From Nocardioides marmorisolisilvae (GTDB lineage Bacteria; Actinomycetota; Actinomycetes; Propionibacteriales; Nocardioidaceae), in assembly GCF_031656915.1 (NCBI RefSeq), contig NZ_CP134227.1, positions 682,001-746,000 on the forward strand: a stretch of 64,000 bases of DNA, given 5' to 3'. The translations under genes and the position numbers were made by a program. Every line of letters starts with the position of its first letter. Position 1 is the stretch's first letter. The notes beneath the pieces were generated by a model. That model was not told the origin of the DNA. It saw only the letters and a list, made by a program, of their open reading frames with translations, and did no database searches. Positions 54,921-62,726 of the stretch are shown in pieces.

Positions 54921-57136
54921 CGGGGCACCTTGGGCAGGCCCAGACCGAACATCGCGATGAGCTCGCGCTGCACCTCGTTGACCCCGCCCCCGAAGGTGAG
55001 CACGAGGTTGCGCTTGGCGGTGCGGTCCAGGTAGTCGAGCAGCTCGGCAGTGGCCGGCTCCGCCGGGTCACCGTACGACGCGACGACGTCCTGCAGCGCC
55101 AGTCCGAGTCCCTGCACCTCGTCGGAGGCGAACACCTTGGAGGCCGAGGCGTCGGCGATCGCGGCAGTGCCCGTGGCGGTCGACGCGGCGACCTGCCAGT
55201 TCAGCAGCTCGTTGATCCGGAAGGAGGCGGTGACACGGCTGAGCACCTGACGCACCGACGGCACCTCGAGCAGCGGCGTCCCGTCGGGCGCCGTGCGGTC
55301 CCTCGCCCAGTCGATGACCAGGTCACGCAGGCCCTCGAGCCGTCCGGCCGGGCCGAGCATGACCCGCTCGTGGTTGAGCTGCGTGGTGATCAGTCGCCAG
55401 CCCTCGTTCTCCTCACCGACCAGCATGTCGGCCGGGACCCGCACGTCGTTGTAGTAGGTGGCGTTCACGTGGTGCGAGCCGTCGCAGGTGATGATCGGCG
55501 TCCACGAGTAGCCGGGGTCACGAGTGTCCACGATCAGCACCGAGATGCCCTTGTGCTTGGGGGCGTCGGGGTCGGTGCGCACCGCCAGCCAGATGTAGTC
55601 CGCAGCATGCCCGCCGGTGGTCCACATCTTCTGCCCGTTGACGATCCAGTCGCCGGTGCCGGGATCCTTCCGCGCGGCGCATCGCAGTGAGGCGAGGTCG
55701 GTGCCGGCATCGGCCTCGGAGTAGCCGATTGCGAAGTGCACGTCGCCGGCCAGGATCCGCTCGAGGAACATGTCCTTCTGCTTCTCGGTGCCGAACGCCT
55801 GCAGGGTCGGTCCGACCGTCTGCAGGGTCACCGCCGGCAGGTGCACGTCCCCGCGGGCGGCCTCGTTGGCGAAGATCTGCTGCTCGATGCCGCCCAGACC
55901 CTTGCCGCCGTACTCGGTGGGCCACCCGACGCCCATCCAGCCGTCGCTGCCCATCTGCTTGATGATCCGGTGGTACGCCGGACCGTGTCGGTCGGTGAGC
56001 ATCTCGAGCCGGTCCTCGCGGGTGACCAGACCGGCGAAGTAGTCACGCACCTGGCTCTTGAACGCGCGCTGGGCCTCGGTGAGCTCGGCGTTCTTCGCCT
56101 CGCGCTCCTCGATCGGGGCCGCGGTGAGGGTCGCGGCGGCCCCGCCGAGCAGCCGACTGATGTCCTCGATGCGTGCGAAGTAGCGGGCCAGCGGGTAGGT
56201 CTCATCGACACCCATGCCCCCATGCAGGTGGTGGCAGGTCTGCAGCGCCCGAGGCGCGCGGTCGCACACGACGTACGCCGCCACCGCCAGATCGTCCTCG
56301 ACCTGCTGACCGGCGTCGATCCGGCGGACCACCTCGGCGGCCGCGAGCGAGATCGTCCGCGAGGCGATGTAGACGTCCGCGACCTGCAGGGCGACGGCCT
56401 GGAACTCGGCCAGCCGGCGCCCGAACTGCACCCGCTCGCGGATGTAGCCCGCGGTGAGGTCCCGGGCCCCGGCGAGCAGGCCGTCTGCGTGCAGCAGCAG
56501 GCCGGCGATCGCATGGGCGCGCAGCACCCCACCTGACCCCGCACCCAGGACGTGCACCGCCGGTGCGGCGTCGAAGCGGTACGTCGCCTCGGGGCGACCC
56601 GCCGAGCCGGGCGTCTCCGTGCGGGACACACCCGGGCCCGCGGGGTCGACCAGGACCGCCCCGCCATCGGTGGACACGATCAACAAGCCGGAGGGAAGCA
56701 TCGGCACCCGGATCTTGGTCCCGGTCACCGAGCCCGCCGCCAGCCGGGTGTCCGGCTCGACCGGCATCGCCCGACCGGGCTCGTCGAGTGCGGGGGCGAT
56801 CAGCAGGCTCCCGGCGGCGATGTCCGGCACGAGGGTGTCCTGCTGGGTGGGGCTCCCGCAGCGCACGACCGGCAGCAGGCCGCACGCCAGCGTCTCCCAC
56901 AGGGGCAGGTCGACGGCTCGGCGGCCGGTCTCGTGCATCAGCACACCGAGAGCGTCGAGGCCGAGTCCCTCGCCGTCGTACCGCTCCGGCGCGGCCAACG
57001 ACAGCAGCCCGGCCGCCGCCAGGTCGGACCAGATCCCGGGGCCCTTGTCGAGCACGTCCGTCACGACTGTTCGGATGTCGGCCCGGATCTCCGACCCGAT
57101 GTCGGAGCCGAGGTCTGACGCGTCGGTCACCGGCAT
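54917..57136 (-). CDS. Fused steroid acyl-CoA dehydrogenase ChsE1-ChsE2
   Basis: 739-residue chain with two acyl-CoA dehydrogenase units. Residues ~1-350 correspond to the ChsE1/FadE28 type (C-terminal markers RERVQFGRRLAEFQAVALQ, HHLHGGMGVDETYPLARY). Residues ~357-739 correspond to ChsE2/FadE29 (start ELTEAQRAFKSQVRDYF, then AIGYSEADAGTDLASLR, NGQKMWTTGG, end FGGGVNEVQRELIAMFGLGLPKVPR). In M. tuberculosis these are separate genes forming an alpha2-beta2 complex that dehydrogenates the C3 side chain. No stop or frameshift lies at the junction. ATG 57136 has GAGGAGG upstream; a KstR box lies 13 bp further. Confidence 0.9.
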   Translation of the reverse strand: MPVTDASDLGSDIGSEIRADIRTVVTDVLDKGPGIWSDLAAAGLLSLAAPERYDGEGLGLDALGVLMHETGRRAVDLPLWETLACGLLPVVRCGSPTQQDTLVPDIAAGSLLIAPALDEPGRAMPVEPDTRLAAGSVTGTKIRVPMLPSGLLIVSTDGGAVLVDPAGPGVSRTETPGSAGRPEATYRFDAAPAVHVLGAGSGGVLRAHAIAGLLLHADGLLAGARDLTAGYIRERVQFGRRLAEFQAVALQVADVYIASRTISLAAAEVVRRIDAGQQVEDDLAVAAYVVCDRAPRALQTCHHLHGGMGVDETYPLARYFARIEDISRLLGGAAATLTAAPIEEREAKNAELTEAQRAFKSQVRDYFAGLVTREDRLEMLTDRHGPAYHRIIKQMGSDGWMGVGWPTEYGGKGLGGIEQQIFANEAARGDVHLPAVTLQTVGPTLQAFGTEKQKDMFLERILAGDVHFAIGYSEADAGTDLASLRCAARKDPGTGDWIVNGQKMWTTGGHAADYIWLAVRTDPDAPKHKGISVLIVDTRDPGYSWTPIITCDGSHHVNATYYNDVRVPADMLVGEENEGWRLITTQLNHERVMLGPAGRLEGLRDLVIDWARDRTAPDGTPLLEVPSVRQVLSRVTASFRINELLNWQVAASTATGTAAIADASASKVFASDEVQGLGLALQDVVASYGDPAEPATAELLDYLDRTAKRNLVLTFGGGVNEVQRELIAMFGLGLPKVPR

Positions 57137-57149
57137 GCCTCCTCATTTC

Positions 57150-57163
57150 TGGAACCTGTTCTA
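57150..57163. promoter_or_regulatory. KstR box between chsE and hydrolase gene
   Basis: TGGAACCTGTTCTA matches TnnAACnnGTTnnA exactly. It lies in the 37-bp gap between chsE (start 57136) and the divergent alpha/beta hydrolase gene (start 57174), placing both under KstR. Confidence 0.9.
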
Positions 57164-57173
57164 GTCTAGCCAC

Positions 57174-58097
57174 ATGAGCTTACGGACGGGCCCACCCCAG
57201 CTGCTGGAGCGTCTGCGCGAGCTCGCGCGGGTGCCCCAGGTGCAGATCCCCGAGGGGCGCTGGCTGGACCTCCCCCGCCGCGGCCGGGTCTGGCTCACCG
57301 ACGTGCCAGGGCCGGCTGCGGACGCTCCGTCCGTGGTGCTGCTGCACGCGGTCGGATGCACCGGCATGCTCACCTGGTTCCCCGTGGTCGAGGAGCTCTC
57401 CCAGCGCTACCGGGTGATCACCTTCGACCAGCGCTGGCACGGCCGCGGGATGGTGTCGGAGCAGTTCTCCCTGCACGACTGCGCCGACGACGTGGCCGCC
57501 GTCATCGACGCGCTCGGGCTCCTCGACCCGATCGTCGCCGGCTACTCGATGGGCGGGGTGATCGCCCAGCGGGTCTGGCGCCAGCACCCCGCCTCGGTCG
57601 GCGGCCTCGTGCTCGCCGCCACCACCGACCGCTTCCGTACGACGGGCAGCGAGCGCGCCTTCCACCAGGGCATGGAGTGGAGCATGGCGGCGCTGCGGAC
57701 CCTGTCCCGCTCCAAGGTCGTCAGCGCCACCACCCGACGCACCGCGGAGGCACTGCAGGTGCCGCCGACCGACACCGGCCAGTGGGCGCTGCAGGAATGG
57801 CGGAGCACCAGCCCCTGGGCGGTGGCGCAGGCGGTCGCGGCCCTCGGTCGACATCACTCGACACCCTGGCTGTCCCGGATCGACGTCCCCACCGCCGTGG
57901 TGGCCACCACCCGCGACCGCGTGATGCCGGTGGAGCGGCAACGCGCGATCGCGGCGCGGATCCCGGGCGCGACCGTGCACGAGGCACCGTGTGGTCATGC
58001 CGGCTGCGTGCTGCAGCCGGAGGCGTTCGTCCCCGCCTTCCTGCAGGCCGTGCACACCACGCAGGCCCGGATCCGCGACCGGGTCAGCCCACCGTGA
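57174..58097 (+). CDS. Alpha/beta hydrolase in the KstR regulon
   Basis: 307-residue alpha/beta hydrolase. The nucleophile Ser is in VAGYSMGGVIAQ (near 123), Asp is in TTRDRVMP, and His is in PCGHAGCV. The first strand segment VVLLHAVGCTGMLTW supplies the oxyanion hole. It shares an operator with chsE, so an ester, lactone or CoA-thioester formed in sterol metabolism is the likely substrate. The 3' end overlaps the convergent WS/DGAT gene by 14 bp. The position of cyp125 in M. tuberculosis is taken by this gene. Confidence 0.86.
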   Translation: MSLRTGPPQLLERLRELARVPQVQIPEGRWLDLPRRGRVWLTDVPGPAADAPSVVLLHAVGCTGMLTWFPVVEELSQRYRVITFDQRWHGRGMVSEQFSLHDCADDVAAVIDALGLLDPIVAGYSMGGVIAQRVWRQHPASVGGLVLAATTDRFRTTGSERAFHQGMEWSMAALRTLSRSKVVSATTRRTAEALQVPPTDTGQWALQEWRSTSPWAVAQAVAALGRHHSTPWLSRIDVPTAVVATTRDRVMPVERQRAIAARIPGATVHEAPCGHAGCVLQPEAFVPAFLQAVHTTQARIRDRVSPP

Positions 58098-59481
58098 GGG
58101 CGTACAGCGCGTCGAGCTCCTCGGTGAAGTCCGCGGCCAGATCCCAGACCAGCGGGATCGACTCCCGGCAGCCGATGATCCCGACGTGCATCCGGCCGTT
58201 GCTGCTCATCACGGTGATGTTCAGGCCGGCGCCGTGGAAGATCGGGCCCAGCGGGTAGAGCGCGTCGATCCGGGCGCCGAGCAGGTAGAGGGGCACCGGC
58301 GGCCCGGGCACGTTCGAGATCACCAGGTTGTGGATCACCGGGCCGCGGTCGGCCAGGCGCAGACCTGCAACCATCCGGACGGCGAGGCCGAAGGTCCGCG
58401 GTGCGGCGAACTCGGCCCAGTCCTGCAGGGTGTCGGCCGGGATCGCCTTGTGGTGGGCCTTGGCCCGCGCATTGCTCACCGCAAGCTGGTGCAATCGCTC
58501 GAGCGGGTCGGCGACGTCTGTGCCCAACCGGGTGAACAGCGACGAGACCTTGTTGCTGCCGCCGGTACGGCGGGACTCGGCGCGCACAGACACCGGCACG
58601 CTGGCGAGAAGCGAGGACTCCGGCAGCTCGCCCCGGTGCTCGAGGTAGCGACGCAGCGCTCCCCCGCTCACGGTGAGAACCACATCATTGACAGTGGCAC
58701 CGTCGACGGCGTTCTTGATCTCCCGGACGCGCTCCAGGGACATGTCGACGTAGGCCACCGACCGGTGCCCGGTGATGGTGCCGTTGAACGACGTACGGGG
58801 CGCGGTCAGCGGAGCGGCCATCGCCGTACCCGAACGGGCGAGGCCGACAGTCTTGGTGATCAGGTCGGTGGTGGGTGCCATCAGCCTCGCGAGGTGCAGG
58901 GGCTTGCCGAGGTTGCTCACCAACCCCCTGGCGACCAGAGCGAGATCGCTCGGCGGCGCGCTCGACGTGCCGGCCTCGGGATCCGCGGGCTCCGGTGCGG
59001 CTGCGGGGTCGAGGGTGCACAGGTGCGAGAGCATGTTCGCACCGCTGACCCCGTCAACGCTGGCGTGGTGCATCTTGAGCACCACCGCGACCTGACCGCT
59101 CGCCATGCCCTCGATCACCCACATGTCCCACAGCGGACGGGAGCGATCCAGGCCGATCCCGGCAAGGTGGCCGGCGATCTCGGCCACCTCCTTGTCGCCT
59201 CCGGGAGCAGGCACAGCCAGCCGGTGGACGTGCCGATCGATGTCGAAGTTCGGGTCCTTCACCCACAGCGGGTGGTCGAGGCCCAGCGGGACCTGGCGCA
59301 GCATCCGCACGAACATCGGGATCCGGGCGACCCGGCGCTCGATCTCGTCCTTGAACCCCTCGAAGGAGTAGCCGCCCGGCACGGTCGCCGGGTCCAGGAG
59401 CATCAGCCCGCACACGTGCATCAGCTGCTGCGGGGTCTCGAGGTAGAGGAAGCTCGCATCGAGCCCGCTGAGCCGTTCCAT
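58084..59481 (-). CDS. WS/DGAT-family acyltransferase
   Basis: 465-residue wax ester synthase/diacylglycerol acyltransferase. The N-terminal MERLSGLDASFLYLETP is the classic opening, and the catalytic motif is HHASVDG (near residue 140). C-terminal NVPGPPVPLYLLGARI is conserved. It esterifies acyl-CoA to an alcohol acceptor at the membrane, forming storage lipid. ATG 59481. A KstR box separates it from a divergent esterase gene, suggesting storage or release of acyl groups during sterol growth. Confidence 0.9.
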   Translation of the reverse strand: MERLSGLDASFLYLETPQQLMHVCGLMLLDPATVPGGYSFEGFKDEIERRVARIPMFVRMLRQVPLGLDHPLWVKDPNFDIDRHVHRLAVPAPGGDKEVAEIAGHLAGIGLDRSRPLWDMWVIEGMASGQVAVVLKMHHASVDGVSGANMLSHLCTLDPAAAPEPADPEAGTSSAPPSDLALVARGLVSNLGKPLHLARLMAPTTDLITKTVGLARSGTAMAAPLTAPRTSFNGTITGHRSVAYVDMSLERVREIKNAVDGATVNDVVLTVSGGALRRYLEHRGELPESSLLASVPVSVRAESRRTGGSNKVSSLFTRLGTDVADPLERLHQLAVSNARAKAHHKAIPADTLQDWAEFAAPRTFGLAVRMVAGLRLADRGPVIHNLVISNVPGPPVPLYLLGARIDALYPLGPIFHGAGLNITVMSSNGRMHVGIIGCRESIPLVWDLAADFTEELDALYALTVG

Positions 59482-59504
59482 GGGGCGAAGTCTAGGGCGG
59501 TTCG

Positions 59505-59518
59505 TGGAACGTGTTCTA
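59505..59518. promoter_or_regulatory. KstR box between WS/DGAT and esterase genes
   Basis: TGGAACGTGTTCTA matches TnnAACnnGTTnnA exactly. It lies 23 bp before the acyltransferase ATG (59481) and 19 bp before the esterase ATG (59538), so it would control both. Confidence 0.88.
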
Positions 59519-59537
59519 GTTGGGTAATCTCGAAGCC

Positions 59538-60788
59538 ATGCCAACCGCCTTCACCGTGCGGCAGGCCGTCCTCGCCGCGCTCGCTGCCAACGCCGTCAAG
59601 CCGCTGAACACCGCGGCCACCGCCGTGCCTGCCTTCGCGGCAGGCTGGCTGACCAGCGAGCTCGCGCCACAGCTGCTCGTCGCAGCCACCGTCGACACCC
59701 TGGTGTCGTCCCGGCGGCACCGCGCATCCCGCACCGGCGTCGCGTTCGCGGCGGCGACGGCGGCGGGCCTGGCCTGGGTGATCACCCGCGCGCAGGGCAC
59801 CGGCGCGATCGTCGAGACCAGCCTGCGCGAGGGCGCAGGCGTCGACTACCTGGATCTCCTCGACACCCGGCCCACCGCCGAGGACCTCAAGACCCCGCTG
59901 CGGACTCTCGCGCGGCCGTTCAAGATGGCCGACCCGGGCGTCGAGGTGCTCCGCGACATCGCCTACACCGCGGGCGGACGGAAGGCCAAGCTGGACATCT
60001 ACCGACCCAAGGACGTGGACCTGCACGGCGCACCGGTCCTCATCCAGGTGCATGGCGGCGGCTGGACGATCGGCAAGAAGGAGGAGCAGGGCCTGCTGCT
60101 GATGAACCGGATGGCCGCGCGCGGCTGGGTCTGCGTCGCGATCAACTACCGGCTGGCGCCGAAGTACCCCTTCCCCACCCAGATCGTGGACGTGAAGCGC
60201 GCGATCGCGTGGGTCCGCGACCACATCGCGTCGTACGGCGGGAGCCCTGACTACCTGGTGCTGACCGGCGGCTCGGCGGGGGGTCACCTGTCCGCCCTCG
60301 CCGCGCTGACCCCCGGGGACTTCCAGCCCGGTTTCGAGGATGCGGACACCAGCGTCGCCGGCTGTGTCCCGTTCTACGGCGTCTACGACTGGGTCGGCGA
60401 CGACGGCGACCGGTTCACCGTCGGTCTTCGCGACAAGTTCCTCGCCGGACGGGTCTATCTGCCGGATCCGAAGGCGCACCTGGACGAGTACCGCGCGGCC
60501 TCTCCCCTGCACCGGATCACGCCCGACGCGCCCGACTTCTTCGTCATCCACGGCGCCAACGACACCCTGGTCTCGGTGCGGCAGGCGCGGGCCTTCGTCG
60601 CCCGGCTGCGCGAGGTCTCGAAGGCCACCGTCACCTATGCCGAGCTGCCCGGCACCCAGCACGCGTTCGAGGTGTTCGGCTCGATCCGCAGCCACACCAC
60701 CATCAAGGCCGTCCAGCGCTGGCTGGAGTGGCACCGCGCCACCTGGCTGCGCGAGATGGAACTGCGCTCACCTCTGACGGGTGGATGA
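59538..60788 (+). CDS. Membrane-associated alpha/beta hydrolase esterase (LipC-like)
   Basis: 416 residues. The N-terminal ~80 residues contain hydrophobic, likely membrane-associated segments. An HSL-type esterase domain follows with the oxyanion motif HGGGW (near 175), nucleophile in LTGGSAGGHLSALA (near 248), Asp in HGANDTLVS and His in GTQHAFEVF. ATG 59538 is used; TTG 59520 falls next to the KstR box. Pairing of a LipC-type esterase with a WS/DGAT gene is also seen at Rv0220/Rv0221. It probably hydrolyses neutral lipid or sterol ester. Confidence 0.87.
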   Translation: MPTAFTVRQAVLAALAANAVKPLNTAATAVPAFAAGWLTSELAPQLLVAATVDTLVSSRRHRASRTGVAFAAATAAGLAWVITRAQGTGAIVETSLREGAGVDYLDLLDTRPTAEDLKTPLRTLARPFKMADPGVEVLRDIAYTAGGRKAKLDIYRPKDVDLHGAPVLIQVHGGGWTIGKKEEQGLLLMNRMAARGWVCVAINYRLAPKYPFPTQIVDVKRAIAWVRDHIASYGGSPDYLVLTGGSAGGHLSALAALTPGDFQPGFEDADTSVAGCVPFYGVYDWVGDDGDRFTVGLRDKFLAGRVYLPDPKAHLDEYRAASPLHRITPDAPDFFVIHGANDTLVSVRQARAFVARLREVSKATVTYAELPGTQHAFEVFGSIRSHTTIKAVQRWLEWHRATWLREMELRSPLTGG

Positions 60789-60837
60789 CCCATTCGGTCT
60801 ATTGCTCCGCGAACCTGACCGCGGCGATCGTGGAGGG

Positions 60838-62682
60838 GTGAGGACGCGCACGGGTGCGGCCGGTTTGGCCCTGGCACTGGGGGTCGCGCTCGTGCCGGGG
60901 CTGGCGCAGGCGCAGCCGAGCGGCGGATCGACCGCGGGCGTCGTCGTGCGCCCGAGTGCGTCCGGCAGGACGATCGGGCATCACCGGCCGCGCGTGCGCA
61001 CGGTCTCCGACCCTCCGACCGAGGCTCCCAGGAGGCTGTTGCTCACCGTGCGGGGGACCGCCTCCAAGGTCGCGGTCTACCTGAACTCACGACCCGGCCC
61101 GAGGGGTCGCGACGCCCTCCTGGTCACGCGCGCCGTACGGGTGCGACGACACAAGGTGCGGGTCAAGGTGCCGACGGCACTCCGACCGGGCGGGTGGTAC
61201 GTGGTCGTGTGTCCCGCGCGGACCCGGCACCGCTGTGCGGCATCTCGAACCACCATGGCCAAGCTGCCCGGTGGCGGACACCTGAGTCCACCGGTGCGGG
61301 TGACCACTCGACCTGAGGCGGCGCAGGCAGTCACGAAGGCCATCGGCCATCGCGGCGGCACACTGACCACGACAGGTGCGGACGGCACGAAGTTCACCCT
61401 GGCGATCGCGGCCGGCTCCGTCCCGGACGGAACGGCGATCACGATGACACCGTTGGCATCGCTCACCGGATCGGGCTGGGCCGGCAAGCTGATCGGTGCG
61501 GTCCAACTCGAGCCCTCCGGACTCACCCTCGTGCACGGTGGGACTCTCACCATCACGCCGGTCCATGCGGTCCCGGTGGCCCACCAGGTGGCGTTCGGCT
61601 ACGAGGCCGGCGGATCGGATCTGGGCCGCGTGCCCTTCGGGCCGACGCGCGCGATGAGGATTCCGATAGCCCACTTCAGCGGGGCCGGCGCGGCAGACGA
61701 CGGCGGCACGGCACCGCCGAGCACAGGCAGCAGCATCGTCGACTTCTACGAGATCCTGATCGCCGACGTGATCCAGGACATCCGATCGGGACACCTCAGC
61801 GAGTCGTCCGGCTTCGACCAGGTCCAGTCGCTGCTCCTCGATGCGCTGGCCGACATCAAACGGGACGAGGTGCCGCCCGGGCTGTCGGGGGACGCCGCCG
61901 CCGACCAGGCGATCAAGGACCTGCTCGTGCTGGCCCGTCAGAGCCAGCTCGTGGGCGGCGGCGAGAGCATGTTCGAGAACGTCCGCCCGATCATCCTCAA
62001 GCTGCTCGAGGGCAAGTGGAAGCGCGCACAGCAGCGCTGCGCGGACAACAAGGACCTCGCAGAGATCGCCAACGTCGTCGGCGCCGACCGGTCCGAGCAG
62101 CTCCTCGGGTACGTCGGGCACGACCTGGCCGACGACTACCAGTGCGCGCGCTTCACCGTGCACTTCGACTCGCGTGCGACGATGACCGGGACCGGTGGCG
62201 TGAGCGGCACCATCCAGCTGGAGTACGCCGCCGACCCGATCGTGAGGTTCGACAGCTCGCTGACCCACCTGACCGGTGCCGCCGTGGGTGGCAGCTACAA
62301 GACGTGCTCGGGAAGCGTCTCGAACGCTGACGGAAGCTATGGTCCCAGCAGCTGTACGCCGGCCTCCTTCTCGGTGCAGAGTCTGGTCATCGACAATCTG
62401 TTGGGCGAGGGCGGCGCGAGCGGGGGCACGATCTCGGTGGACGTCGGCAAGCCGTCGGAGACCTACACCGCGGCGACGGCGCTGGGGTCGCGCGACTACC
62501 AGGCGTCGTACTGGCTGGGCTGCTTCCAGAACACCTTCGTCCAGCCGTTCCAGCTCACCGCCGGTAGTGGATCCACCGTGGTCACCGGAACGTCCACGGG
62601 TGACTACGCGAAGGGCGACTTGAGCTGCTCGATGGTCACCTCGATCGACGTCGAGCTGACCCCGCCGGCACCGCCCCGGTAG
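60838..62682 (+). CDS. Large secreted protein of unknown function
   Basis: 614 residues. A Sec signal peptide (1-~27, ending GLAQA|QPSG) precedes a basic region, a beta-rich middle module (about 150-275, GGTLTTTGADGTKFTLAIAAGSVPDGTAITMTPL, key AAGSVPDGTAITMTP, resembling ZU5/surface-protein folds), a helical segment (290-400) and a C-terminal beta domain with cysteines (VCPARTRHRC, QQRCAD, YQCAR, KTCSGS, SSCTP, LGCF, LSCSM). GTG 60838 is chosen because the signal peptide starts there. No family is recognised; an extracellular or wall role is inferred. Confidence 0.78.
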   Translation: MRTRTGAAGLALALGVALVPGLAQAQPSGGSTAGVVVRPSASGRTIGHHRPRVRTVSDPPTEAPRRLLLTVRGTASKVAVYLNSRPGPRGRDALLVTRAVRVRRHKVRVKVPTALRPGGWYVVVCPARTRHRCAASRTTMAKLPGGGHLSPPVRVTTRPEAAQAVTKAIGHRGGTLTTTGADGTKFTLAIAAGSVPDGTAITMTPLASLTGSGWAGKLIGAVQLEPSGLTLVHGGTLTITPVHAVPVAHQVAFGYEAGGSDLGRVPFGPTRAMRIPIAHFSGAGAADDGGTAPPSTGSSIVDFYEILIADVIQDIRSGHLSESSGFDQVQSLLLDALADIKRDEVPPGLSGDAAADQAIKDLLVLARQSQLVGGGESMFENVRPIILKLLEGKWKRAQQRCADNKDLAEIANVVGADRSEQLLGYVGHDLADDYQCARFTVHFDSRATMTGTGGVSGTIQLEYAADPIVRFDSSLTHLTGAAVGGSYKTCSGSVSNADGSYGPSSCTPASFSVQSLVIDNLLGEGGASGGTISVDVGKPSETYTAATALGSRDYQASYWLGCFQNTFVQPFQLTAGSGSTVVTGTSTGDYAKGDLSCSMVTSIDVELTPPAPPR

Positions 62683-62689
62683 TCCCCAT

Positions 62690-62715
62690 GGCCCGGGCAG
62701 CACGCTGCCGGGCCC
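62690..62715. terminator. Hairpin between convergent genes
   Basis: GGCCCGGGCAGC ... GCTGCCGGGCCC form an imperfect GC-rich stem with a tiny loop in the 44-bp gap between the secreted-protein stop (62682) and the dehydrogenase stop (62727). It could act as a bidirectional terminator. Confidence 0.5.
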
Positions 62716-62726
62716 GGACCGGACGG

